Source of the DNA: Bacteroidota bacterium
GTDB taxonomy: Bacteria > Bacteroidota > Rhodothermia > Rhodothermales > JAAAOL01
Direction: 5' to 3'
Length of the DNA: 7,545 bases
NCBI GenBank assembly: GCA_009908885.1
Contig: JAAAOL010000163.1
Span: 1-7,545, forward strand
The notes beneath the pieces were generated by a model that searched no databases, was not told where the DNA came from, and was given only the letters and a program-made list of their open reading frames with translations. The position numbers and the translations under genes were made by a program. Below, in pieces: positions 1 through 5,894 of this stretch (position 1 is the stretch's first letter; every line of letters starts with the position of its first letter).

Positions 1-243
1 CAGATCCCGGCAGGTGACGGCACGATTCGCCTGTCGAAGATCTTCAAGTGGTTCAGCGGCGACTTCGAGTCGGACGACCAGGGCGTGCAGCAGTACCTTG
101 CGCCCTACTTCGACGGCCCGGTGCGCGACTCGCTGGCGGCGGGCCAGTACCGCATCAAGTACATGGACTACGAGTGGACGCTCAACGACCAGGCCCTGCG
201 CGACGAGGGGACGTCCGACACGGCTCCCGCCACGTCCCGCTGA
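1..243 (+). CDS. DUF547 family protein, C-terminal fragment
   Basis: This is the last 80 codons of a gene that begins before the window; frame 1 is open from base 1 to a TGA at 241-243. The text reads IRLSKIFKWFSGDF near the start and ends with YRIKYMDYEWTLND. The pairing of an 'lSsIFKWF..DF' segment with a final 'i.Y..YdW.LN' segment is the typical end of DUF547 proteins, usually 230-290 residues and often with a signal peptide. The biochemical role of the family is not established. The last 12 residues or so are a Ser/Thr/Ala-rich tail beyond the conserved part. The gene converges with the minus-strand hydroxy-acid oxidase, whose restored stop codon lies only 6 bases away, so the two transcripts must meet or overlap at their 3' ends. 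Family assignment is from recalled motifs; the N-terminus is not visible. Confidence 0.8.
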   Translation, partial: QIPAGDGTIRLSKIFKWFSGDFESDDQGVQQYLAPYFDGPVRDSLAAGQYRIKYMDYEWTLNDQALRDEGTSDTAPATSR

Positions 244-249
244 CCGGCG

Positions 250-1436
250 TCATGCGGACCGATCCGCGGACGGCCCGGCGGCGGGCGGCTCCAGATGCCG
301 TAGATTCCCCGGCCCCACCTCGTCCCACGACGTGCACCCCGCCAGCCCCAGCGTGAGGTCGATCTCGGCGAGCAGGTTGTGCACCACGTCGCGCACGCCG
401 TCGGCCCCGCGCAGCCCGAGGCCGAACGCGTAGGGCCGCCCCAGCAGCACCGCCTGCGCCCCAGCGCGAGGGCCTTGAACACGTCCGCCCCGCGCCGGAT
501 GCCGCTGTCGAAGAGCAGCGTCGTCCGGTCGCCCACCGCCTCGACGATGGGCGGCAGGGCGTCGAGCGCGGCGAGGCCGCCGTCCATCTGGCGCCCGCCG
601 TGGTTGGAGACGATGAGGCCATCGGCGCCCTTGTCGAGCGCCTTCCGCGCGTCGTCCGGATGCAGGATGCCTTTCAGGATGATAGGCAGGTCCGTCTGCT
701 CGCGCAGCCAATCGAGGTCGTCCCACGTCAAGCCCGCGTTCGAGAAGAGGCGGGCGAAGGTGAGCACCGCCTGCGTCGGGTTCTCTTCGGGCGGCTCGTC
801 CAGGTGGCGGCGGAAGGCCGGATCGTCGTAGTAGTTGGCGAGGCCTTCGCCGTAGAGGAACGGCAGATACGCGTTGTCGATGTCGCGGTCGCGCCAGGCC
901 AGCAGGTACGTGTCGAGCGTGACGACGAGGGCGCGGTACCCGGCGTTCTCGGCGCGATGGACGAGGCTGGCGGCGAGGTCGAAGTCTTTGGGCCAGTAGA
1001 GTTGAAACCAGCGCGTGCCGTCGCCATGGGCCTCGGCGACGTCTTCGATGGAGAACGACGAGACGGTGCTCAGGATCATCGGCACGTCGAGGTCGGCGGC
1101 GGCGCGGGCCACGGCCTTTTCGGCCTCGGGATGGGCGATGGAGAGCACGCCGATAGGCGCCAGCAGCACGGGGGCGCGGAGCGTCTGCCCGAACAGGGTC
1201 ACCCGCATGTCACGCCGCTCGACGTCGCGCAGGAAGCGGGGCACGACGCGCCAGCGCCGGAACGCCTCGCGGTTGGCGCGCATGGTGTCCTCGCTGCCCG
1301 CCCCGCCCGCGATGTAGCCGTACGCCTCGGGTGTCATCTCAGCCTCGGCGCGGGCTTTCAGCTTCTCGTAGCCGACGGGCTGCTCGGGCGTCTCCTGCGT
1401 CATGCCGCCGAGGTAGATCTGCATCTGCCGCTGCAT
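250..1436 (-). CDS. Lactate 2-monooxygenase-like FMN hydroxy-acid oxidase, frameshifted near C-terminus
   Basis: Member of the FMN-dependent alpha-hydroxy-acid oxidase family (TIM barrel; oxidises L-lactate or a similar acid), closest to lactate 2-monooxygenase. Numbering from the chosen start: YIAGGAGSEDTMRAN (41-55), FQLYWP (144-149), the WRDRD motif (181-185) resembling lactate monooxygenase WRPRD, ILKGI with Lys255, SNHGGRQ with catalytic His279 and Arg282, and DSGIRRGADV (310-319). After ALALG (322-326) the frame breaks. The expected GAQAVLLGRPYAFG, carrying the FMN-phosphate-binding GRP, is read only in the next frame, which continues to a TGA at 250-252. One base is missing in the run of four C at 459-462. 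Restoring it gives 395 residues, the length of the mycobacterial enzyme; left as is, the frame runs into unrelated sequence to a stop at 168. An ATG at 1493 is rejected as start because it adds 19 residues encoded by heptamer repeats. True pseudogene or sequencing indel cannot be told apart here. Confidence 0.85.
459..462 (-). other. Probable one-base deletion (frameshift site)
   Basis: The minus strand reads GCGCTGGGGCGCAGGCG. Family conservation (ALALGAQAVLLGRPY) requires one more base at the G run. The two halves, 463-1436 in one frame and 250-458 in another, together make one complete family member of expected length when a single base is added. The homopolymer position makes a base-calling error plausible. 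Confidence 0.8.
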
Positions 1437-1444
1437 CCCCACAT

Positions 1445-1479
1445 TCTCGGTTTTCGATTGGGGGTTTTGGATTTCGGAT
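1445..1479. repeat. Period-7 degenerate tandem repeat, block 1 (5 units)
   Basis: Five consecutive 7-mers, for example TTTCGAT, TTTGGAT and TTCGGAT, run in register just upstream of the hydroxy-acid oxidase start. Read on the minus strand they look like ATCCAAA or ATCGAAA units. If translated from the upstream ATG at 1493 they give the peptide IQNPQSKTEN, which is typical of heptamer repeats mistaken for coding sequence. Confidence 0.7.
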
Positions 1480-1533
1480 GGTCCGTCAGCCATGGCAGGG
1501 AACTCGGCAAATCAGGGGATGCTCGCTTGGTCT

Positions 1534-1575
1534 CCATCGAACATCGCAAATCGCACCTCAAAAATCGACCATCAC
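1534..1575. repeat. Period-7 degenerate tandem repeat, block 2 (6 units)
   Basis: Six heptamers in perfect register, five with ATC at positions 3-5 (for example CCATCGA, ACATCGC, AAATCGC, CCATCAC) and one with CTC. The block ends one base short of the stop codon of the T9SS gene (TGA at 1577-1579), so on the minus strand it is the immediate 3' flank of that gene. It contains copy A of the 34-bp exact repeat. Confidence 0.8.
1536..1569 (+). repeat. 34-bp perfect direct repeat, copy A
   Basis: Identical over 34 bases to 3265-3298 in the same orientation, starting ATCGAACATCGC and ending AAAAATCGAC. With copy B it brackets the delta-60/T9SS gene, 1729 bases apart. The repeat is itself made of heptamers. 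Confidence 0.95.
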
Positions 1576-1576
1576 C

Positions 1577-3208
1577 TCAGCGGGTCAATAGGACAGGCTG
1601 CGTGCGGGCGCCTCCTTCGGCTTCCAGCCGGAGCAGATAGAGACCGGCGGGCAGTTCTCGGGCATCGAGCGTCTCAGTGTAGGTCCCGGCGGCCCGCCCC
1701 CCGTCGGCCAACAGGGCGACCTCCCGCCCGAGCAGATCGTACAGGACCAGGCGAACCTCGCTGGCTCGTGTGAGGGTGAAACCCACGTTCGTCGTCTCCC
1801 GAGCGGGGTTCGGAAAGGGCGGCTCCAGCTGAATAGCCCGGGCTGCTGACGGGCCGTCCTCGGACGCGGTGGGGTCGTCGGTAACGTACCGGGCTATCTT
1901 GAACTCGTGGCCGACTGCAACGACCTGACCGTCCGGTTGTCGGGCCAGTCCGTACAGGTCATCAAAGCCATTGTCAAAATCCGTGGTGACGAGTCCCTCG
2001 GTACCGAACGCCTCGTCTAAATTCCCGCCGCTGTCAAACTGTGCAAGGAAATAATCGAAGCTGCCTACCTCCAGGCTTCCCCCGATTAGGACGCTCCCGT
2101 CCGAGTCGAAGAGCGCGTCGGCGGCATACACAGCGGTGATCGTCCCCGCATCGAGCATGCGACTCGTCAGGGGCACAAACGCGAGACCGCCATTGGCGAA
2201 CGCGTCATCCAACCTGCCGCCCGCATCGAACCGGGCGACGGCGACCCCTTGCTCTGTCGCGGTCTCTGCATCGCCCGCCACCACAAGGATTCCATTGGGG
2301 AGGAGCGAAAGACCAACCGGTAGAAAGGTCAGGCTATTGAGCGGAACGGTTCCCGCGCTGCCGGTCCCGAAGCCTTCATCCAGCGTGCCGTCCAGGTCGT
2401 ACCGGAGGAGCGCCAGGTGTCGCTGTTCGTCGCGCTCGAAGCCCGCCGCCGCAACGACTCCGTCTGGCTGGAGCGCGAGGTAAAGAACGACTCCCGCTTC
2501 GGCAGCAACATCAGTGATAACAGATCCATTCTCTCCAAATGACGGGTCCAGCGTGCCGTCCGGCAGGAAGCGGGTAATCAGGAAGGACGGCGGGTGGTCG
2601 TTGCCCAGCTCCTGGTTTCCATAGACGGACCCCGCCACATAGAAGCGCCCGTCCGGGGCTACGACCAGATCCGATACGTCATGGGCGATCCCATCTCCGA
2701 GGCGGTCGGCCAGATCAGCGATCACGTAGCCGCCCGTGCCGAATGTGGGGTCCAGCGTTCCCTCGGGCGTGTACCGGGCCACGGCGATCAGCGGGCGCGT
2801 TTGCGGGCTCGGCGGCGGGTTTGACCGTTCCGTCAACCCGGCTACCAGGAGATGATCGTCAGGCAGGCGCACCAACCGGCGTGCTTCGTCGCCCCCTGAG
2901 ATGTCGGTCTGCGTAACGCCGTCCGTGCCGAAGGACGTATCCAGCGTGCCGTCTGCTCGTAGCTGGGTTACGACCACGTTCACATTGACGCCGTCCGGGC
3001 CGAACGCCCACCCCGCCACGACGATGCCGCCATCGGATTGCACGGCGACATCCGACGCACTGCCCTGGAGCAGATCGAACACCTTCCCGTCGGTGCCGAA
3101 CGCCGGATCGAGTTGCCCTTCCTGCGCCCACACAGCAGGCACGCAAAGGACCGCCGCCCATAGCACGAGCGGAAGAAAAAAACGAGTGGTGCAGTAGCGA
3201 TATCTCAT
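1577..3208 (-). CDS. Secreted delta-60 repeat protein with type IX secretion C-terminal sorting domain
   Basis: A 543-residue exported protein. Residues 1-28 are a signal peptide: a charged start, the hydrophobic stretch FFLPLVLWAAVLCVPAV, and likely cleavage after VWA. Seven delta-60 repeats follow, marked by LDxxFG motifs near residues 33, 89, 152, 220, 276, 333 and 397, each followed by a strand-forming segment such as QPDGQVVAVG; these repeats are thought to form a propeller-like beta structure. After a short linker (about 445-462) comes a type A T9SS sorting domain: PFPNPARETTNVGF, YDLLGREV (490-497), LPAGLYLLRL (519-528) and a basic end at LLTR. Such domains direct passage through the outer membrane and are removed or anchored at the surface. 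The true ligand or role is unknown. The gene has more AT-rich patches than its neighbours and is bracketed by 34-bp direct repeats, which hints at separate acquisition. ATG at 3208 is chosen because the signal peptide starts there. Confidence 0.9.
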   Translation of the reverse strand: MRYRYCTTRFFLPLVLWAAVLCVPAVWAQEGQLDPAFGTDGKVFDLLQGSASDVAVQSDGGIVVAGWAFGPDGVNVNVVVTQLRADGTLDTSFGTDGVTQTDISGGDEARRLVRLPDDHLLVAGLTERSNPPPSPQTRPLIAVARYTPEGTLDPTFGTGGYVIADLADRLGDGIAHDVSDLVVAPDGRFYVAGSVYGNQELGNDHPPSFLITRFLPDGTLDPSFGENGSVITDVAAEAGVVLYLALQPDGVVAAAGFERDEQRHLALLRYDLDGTLDEGFGTGSAGTVPLNSLTFLPVGLSLLPNGILVVAGDAETATEQGVAVARFDAGGRLDDAFANGGLAFVPLTSRMLDAGTITAVYAADALFDSDGSVLIGGSLEVGSFDYFLAQFDSGGNLDEAFGTEGLVTTDFDNGFDDLYGLARQPDGQVVAVGHEFKIARYVTDDPTASEDGPSAARAIQLEPPFPNPARETTNVGFTLTRASEVRLVLYDLLGREVALLADGGRAAGTYTETLDARELPAGLYLLRLEAEGGARTQPVLLTR

Positions 3209-3262
3209 GGCACACTCAACAACTTACTTGAACACTCATCAACCTAATCGAGTTTAAAAAAA

Positions 3263-3297
3263 CAATCGAACATCGCAAATCGCACCTCAAAAATCGA
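3263..3297. repeat. Period-7 degenerate tandem repeat, block 3 (5 units)
   Basis: Five heptamers in register (for example CAATCGA, ACATCGC, AAATCGC) matching block 2 almost entirely. The block ends 1 base from the TGA (3299-3301) of the MenI-like gene, so it again sits directly 3' of a minus-strand stop codon. The rest of this junction (3209-3262) is AT-rich, with a run of seven A near 3256-3262, and is the likeliest place for a promoter of the T9SS gene; no confident Bacteroidota -33/-7 pair was found. Confidence 0.8.
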
Positions 3298-3298
3298 C
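3265..3298 (+). repeat. 34-bp perfect direct repeat, copy B
   Basis: Exact second copy of 1536-1569, same orientation. Its last base abuts the stop codon of the thioesterase gene at 3299. Confidence 0.95.
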
Positions 3299-3724
3299 TC
3301 ATCGATCCATCACCGCCAACGTGAGGCGGCTGACACAGACGAGACGGCCCTCGTCGTCGCGGATCTTGATCTCCCACACTTGCGTGGAGCGCCCGATGTG
3401 GAGGGGCCGCGCCGTGCCTTCGACGTGTCCCTCCCGTACCCCGCGCACGTGGTTAGCGTTCACCTCGATGCCCACGCAGTACTGCCGCTCGATGTCGACG
3501 CAGCAGGCGGCGGCGGTGCTGCCCAGCGTCTCGGCCAGGACGACCGACGCGCCGCCGTGCAGCAGGCCGTAGGGCTGGTGCGTGCGATGATCTACCGGCA
3601 TCGTGGCCCGCAGAAAGTCCGGCCCGACCTCGGTGAACTGGATGTCGAGGTGCTCGACCATGTTCTGCTGGCCCCACTGGTGCAGGCCCTCCAGCGTCAC
3701 GGGCTGATGCCAGATGGTGTCCAT
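3299..3724 (-). CDS. menI: Hotdog-fold acyl-CoA thioesterase, MenI/YdiI type
   Basis: A 141-residue single-domain hotdog thioesterase that aligns along its whole length with E. coli YdiI/MenI as recalled: TLEGLHQWGQQNMVEHLDI, then ATMPVDHRTHQPYGLLHGGASVVLAETLGS, then GIEVNANHVRGVREGHVEG, then a QVWEIKI strand and DEGRLVCVSRLT. YdiI hydrolyses 1,4-dihydroxy-2-naphthoyl-CoA in menaquinone synthesis and also acts on other aryl and acyl CoAs. Expected active-site residues are present: Glu65 on the central helix, with Gln50 and His56 nearby (Glu63, Gln48 and His54 in YdiI). The start at 3724 matches the family's beginning (IW...TLE); there is no clear Shine-Dalgarno, as is common in Bacteroidota. 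No other men genes are in the window, so a general acyl-CoA thioesterase role remains possible. The gene is followed at once by the heptamer block and 34-bp repeat. Confidence 0.9.
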   Translation of the reverse strand: MDTIWHQPVTLEGLHQWGQQNMVEHLDIQFTEVGPDFLRATMPVDHRTHQPYGLLHGGASVVLAETLGSTAAACCVDIERQYCVGIEVNANHVRGVREGHVEGTARPLHIGRSTQVWEIKIRDDEGRLVCVSRLTLAVMDR

Positions 3725-3743
3725 CGCTCAGGTTAGATAGTTT

Positions 3744-3807
3744 CTGGTTTGCTGGTTTCAGGTTGCAGGTTCGATGGCTCATCATGCATCACGCACCACG
3801 CATCACG
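3744..3807. repeat. Period-7 degenerate tandem repeat, block 4 (two sub-arrays)
   Basis: The first sub-array (3744-3772) holds four GGTT-type 7-mers such as CTGGTTT, CAGGTTG and CAGGTTC, with one extra base after the first. After GATGGCT comes a second, cleaner sub-array at 3780-3807: CATCATG, CATCACG, CACCACG and CATCACG. The last unit runs into the Nudix gene and includes its TGA stop (3803-3805). The block fills most of the junction between the Nudix and MenI-like genes. Confidence 0.75.
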
Positions 3808-4297
3808 CGTCCAGGTAGCCGTGGGTGCGGAGCCAGTCGCGGACGGCGTGGCCGGTGCCCATGGGCCAGGGCTTGAGCCGGTCCGGCGGCACGCGCTTGT
3901 AGTCGGCCAGTTCGTCGCCGAGGCGGACGGTGCCGGTGGCGCGCACGTGATAGGCCACGATGAGCTGGTGCATCTCGGCGAACGCGTAGACGCCGATCAT
4001 CGCGACGATCTCGCCGTCGAGGCCGAGTTCTTCTTTCAGTTCCCGCAGCGTGGCGGCCTCGGGCGTCTCGCCGCGCTCCAGGAAGCCGCTCACAAGGCCG
4101 TACCACGTCTCCGGCCAGCCCTTGTTGCGCGCCAGGAGGACATCGCCCTCGTGCTCCACCAGCGCCGCCACGACGGGATCGGGGTTGTCATAGTAGACGA
4201 ACCCGCACGATGGACAGGTGGGGCGCTCGCGTTCACCGTCATGTTGCGTCTCTAGCGGAGTGCCGCACTGCGGGCAGTATGTGGGCGGCGGCGTCAT
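3803..4297 (-). CDS. Nudix hydrolase with N-terminal zinc ribbon
   Basis: A 164-residue protein. Residues 8-31 form a zinc ribbon with two CxxC pairs (CPQC, CPSC). The Nudix box follows at 71-93, GFLERGETPEAATLRELKEE then LGL, matching GX5EX7REUXEEXGU with all metal-binding Glu residues present (Glu86, 89, 90). Nudix enzymes cleave nucleoside diphosphates linked to another group. The zinc ribbon plus Nudix order resembles NudC (NADH pyrophosphatase/RNA decapping), but the protein is about 90 residues shorter and the SQPWPFPxS motif of NudC is absent, so the substrate is unknown. The start at 4297 is preferred over an in-frame ATG at 4435: it begins right before the zinc ribbon, overlaps the upstream stop as ATGA, and is preceded by GGAGCGGGGG. 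The 46 extra residues from 4435 would be Arg-rich shadow of the upstream gene. Confidence 0.9.
   Translation of the reverse strand: MTPPPTYCPQCGTPLETQHDGERERPTCPSCGFVYYDNPDPVVAALVEHEGDVLLARNKGWPETWYGLVSGFLERGETPEAATLRELKEELGLDGEIVAMIGVYAFAEMHQLIVAYHVRATGTVRLGDELADYKRVPPDRLKPWPMGTGHAVRDWLRTHGYLDA
4294..4297 (-). promoter_or_regulatory. ATGA stop/start overlap (translational coupling)
   Basis: The TGA of the PaaI-type thioesterase and the ATG of the Nudix gene share two bases. A GGAG sequence lies about 8 bases before the ATG inside the upstream gene. This arrangement usually lets the same ribosomes re-initiate. Confidence 0.85.
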
Positions 4298-4755
4298 GTC
4301 CCCCGCTCCATCCGTTCGGCGGGGACGACCATATACGTCGCATCGCCGCGCGCGACCTCCTTGCCCGCGTCGTTCGTGACGATGCTCTCGGCGTGCAGCA
4401 CCCGGCGCCCGGCGCGGACGATCTCGGACTCGCACGTAAGCCCACCCTCACTCACGGGCCGGAAGTACTTGACCCGCAGGTCGATGGAGACGACCGCTCC
4501 GCCCGCCTCCAGCACCCTTCGCACGCCATCCAGCAGCAGCACCGCGTGGGCGATCCCGGTGTCGATGAGCGACGCAATGACGCCGCCGTGCATCACTCCG
4601 GCGGGCTGCGTCAGATCGTCGCGGTACCGGATCGTCGCCGTCGACCACCCCGGCGCTACGTCCACCACGTCCAGGCCGATCAGGTTGAAGAACGGAAACT
4701 GATCCGCAAAGTCGAGGATGGCGTCTTTCGAATCGACCGGGCGCGTGCGGGGCAT
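4294..4755 (-). CDS. PaaI family hotdog thioesterase
   Basis: A 153-residue hotdog thioesterase of the PaaI/YbgC-related acyl-CoA group, expected to hydrolyse acyl- or aryl-CoA in the cytoplasm. Numbering from the chosen start: FFNLIGLDVVDVAPGWSTATI (22-42), GVMHGGVIASLIDTGIAHA (53-71) with the HGG turn at 56-58 and Asp65 in the position of the PaaI catalytic Asp, then VSIDLRVKYFRPV, a long-range strand pair, and RGDATYMVVP near the end. Longer forms from 4845 add 30 residues ending TRNPKPATQNPR, which are just translated period-7 repeat (block 5), so ATG at 4755 is the better start. It overlaps the Nudix gene by 4 bases. Having two different hotdog thioesterases within 1.5 kb suggests acyl-CoA turnover, but their substrates cannot be read from sequence. 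Confidence 0.88.
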   Translation of the reverse strand: MPRTRPVDSKDAILDFADQFPFFNLIGLDVVDVAPGWSTATIRYRDDLTQPAGVMHGGVIASLIDTGIAHAVLLLDGVRRVLEAGGAVVSIDLRVKYFRPVSEGGLTCESEIVRAGRRVLHAESIVTNDAGKEVARGDATYMVVPAERMERGT

Positions 4756-4758
4756 GCG

Positions 4759-4800
4759 TGGGTTTTGGGTTGCGGGTTTTGGGTTGCGGGTTTTGGTTCG
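4759..4800. repeat. Period-7 degenerate tandem repeat, block 5 (6 units)
   Basis: The cleanest block. Heptamers of the form YGGGTTK repeat in strict register; TGGGTTG and CGGGTTT alternate to give a 14-base super-period repeated about 2.5 times. It lies 3 bases upstream of the PaaI-type thioesterase ATG and would leave no room for a Shine-Dalgarno. Polymorphism by slippage here would change the 5' leader in steps of seven. Confidence 0.85.
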
Positions 4801-4817
4801 AGGTGGGACACTCGGCC

Positions 4818-4858
4818 GTTCGACGAACACGTTCGAACTTCGCACTTCGAACGATCAC
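4818..4858. repeat. Period-7 degenerate tandem repeat, block 6, with embedded hairpin
   Basis: TTCGA-type heptamers (GTTCGAC, GTTCGAA, CTTCGCA, CTTCGAA) with one 6-base spacer at 4825-4830. The block ends 2 bases from the stop of the reductase gene (TGA at 4861-4863). Because the unit is nearly self-complementary, GTTCGAA at 4831-4837 and TTCGAAC at 4846-4852 can form a 7-bp stem with an 8-base loop just downstream of that stop. No T run follows, so it is not a standard terminator. Confidence 0.75.
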
Positions 4859-4860
4859 CG

Positions 4861-5862
4861 TCAGAACTGGACGACGACCTTGCCCCGGCTCTCGCCGCTG
4901 TGCAGGTACTCGACGGCGTCCGGGATCGATTCGACGCCGATGAACTCCTTCGGGTCGATGGCGACGTGCAGCCTGTCCTGCCCGATGAGCCAGAACAGGC
5001 GTTGCGTGTGCTCTTCGAAGTAGCGGCGGAAGTGCGGTAGGAAGAAGCCCCGCACCGAGGCCGATTTGCCCAGCAGCTTGGCGTAGATGCGCGGCTGCTC
5101 GACGCGTTCCAGCCCTTCCACGTACTCGCCCACGTAACCGATGGAGAGGAGCCGTCCGTGCACCGCCAGGTTATCCACGCACGTGTCGAACAGGCTGCTG
5201 CCGACGCCCTCGTAGACGAGGTTGAGCCCGTCTGGGTATTCCTCGCGCAGCACCTTGCGGACGTTCTCCGTGCGGTAGTTGATGGGCCGGTCGCAGCCGA
5301 GATCGCGCAGCAGCTCCACCTTTGCGTCCGTGCCGCACGTGCCGACGACGTGGTTGCCCGCCAGCTTGGCCAGTTGCACGGCGTACTGCCCCGTCCCGCC
5401 TGCCGCCGCCGTCACCATGACGGTCTCGTCGGTGCCCATGTCGCCCGTCACGCCGAGGGCGATGGACGCCGTCAGGCCGCTCACGACGACGCTCAGCGCC
5501 TCGGGCGTGGCCTCGGGCACGGGAATCGCATGGCGGGCCGAGACGATCTGGTACTCGCGGTAGCCGCCGCCCAGCAGTCCGGTCACCACGGCGTCGCCTT
5601 CCTCCAGGTTTTTGACCGCCTCCCCGACGGCCACGACCTCACCCGCCGCCTCGGCGCCGAGGTCGAGCGGCAGTTCGGGGTCTGCCGAGTAGCGCCCGGC
5701 GGTGATGTTGACGTCGGTGGCGTTGACGCCCGCGTACAGGTTGCGGACGAGCACCTCGCCCCGCCCCGGCTCCGGGATCGGCTCTTCGACGATCTCGGCC
5801 GCCTCGCGGAAGTGCGGCGTCAGCGTGGTGGCGATCAGTTTGCGGTAGGTCGTCGTGCTCAC
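4861..5862 (-). CDS. NADPH-dependent enone reductase, PTGR3/ZADH2-like (MDR superfamily)
   Basis: A 333-residue member of the quinone-oxidoreductase branch of the medium-chain dehydrogenases. It resembles animal prostaglandin reductase 3 (ZADH2) along its whole length: FREAAEIVEEPIPEPG (18-33), VRNLYAGVNATDVNITAGRY (39-58), the nucleotide-binding TAAAGGTGQYAVQLAK (151-166), GTCGTDAKVELLRDLGCDRP (174-193) with INYRTE, and KSASVRGFF near 270. Such enzymes reduce the C=C bond of alpha,beta-unsaturated ketones or CoA-linked enones with NADPH. The Cys/His zinc ligands of true alcohol dehydrogenases are not seen, as expected for this branch. The start is a GTG at 5862; the frame stays open further upstream but offers no other canonical start close to the AGGAGG at 5889-5894. 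The gene lies 31 bases after the MBL gene and is probably co-transcribed with it. Confidence 0.88.
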   Translation of the reverse strand: MSTTTYRKLIATTLTPHFREAAEIVEEPIPEPGRGEVLVRNLYAGVNATDVNITAGRYSADPELPLDLGAEAAGEVVAVGEAVKNLEEGDAVVTGLLGGGYREYQIVSARHAIPVPEATPEALSVVVSGLTASIALGVTGDMGTDETVMVTAAAGGTGQYAVQLAKLAGNHVVGTCGTDAKVELLRDLGCDRPINYRTENVRKVLREEYPDGLNLVYEGVGSSLFDTCVDNLAVHGRLLSIGYVGEYVEGLERVEQPRIYAKLLGKSASVRGFFLPHFRRYFEEHTQRLFWLIGQDRLHVAIDPKEFIGVESIPDAVEYLHSGESRGKVVVQF

Positions 5863-5888
5863 AGGTCTGAATCGTTGCTCGGTGGATG

Positions 5889-5894
5889 CCTCCT
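5889..5894 (-). promoter_or_regulatory. Perfect AGGAGG at unusual distance from start
   Basis: The minus strand reads TGAGGAGG, so a perfect Shine-Dalgarno overlaps the last base of the MBL stop codon. No ATG, GTG or TTG lies 5-10 bases downstream; the first canonical start in the reductase frame is the GTG 26 bases away. The site may be fortuitous, or the annotated start may be wrong. Confidence 0.4.

Noticed and set aside
254..267. Hairpin GCGGA-CCGA-TCCGC between the convergent DUF547 and oxidase genes as a bidirectional terminator
   Set aside because: Only a 5-bp stem, no T or A run on either side, and it lies inside the restored oxidase coding sequence.
600..1640. A long plus-strand open frame (346 codons) across the hydroxy-acid oxidase gene
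   Set aside because: It is antisense to a well-conserved enzyme and has no recognisable motifs; long antisense frames are expected at this GC content.
3209..3262. Bacteroidota promoter (TTG / TAnnTTTG) before the T9SS gene
   Set aside because: TAGG- and TAAGTTG-like matches exist, but none has the right spacing and full -7 box.
1536..3298. The 34-bp repeat as part of a CRISPR array
   Set aside because: Only two copies 1.7 kb apart with a gene between them; no regular spacers and no cas genes.
4210..5040. Plus-strand open frame of 276 codons over the thioesterase and reductase genes
   Set aside because: It spans three confident minus-strand genes and two repeat blocks, and reads as a shadow frame.
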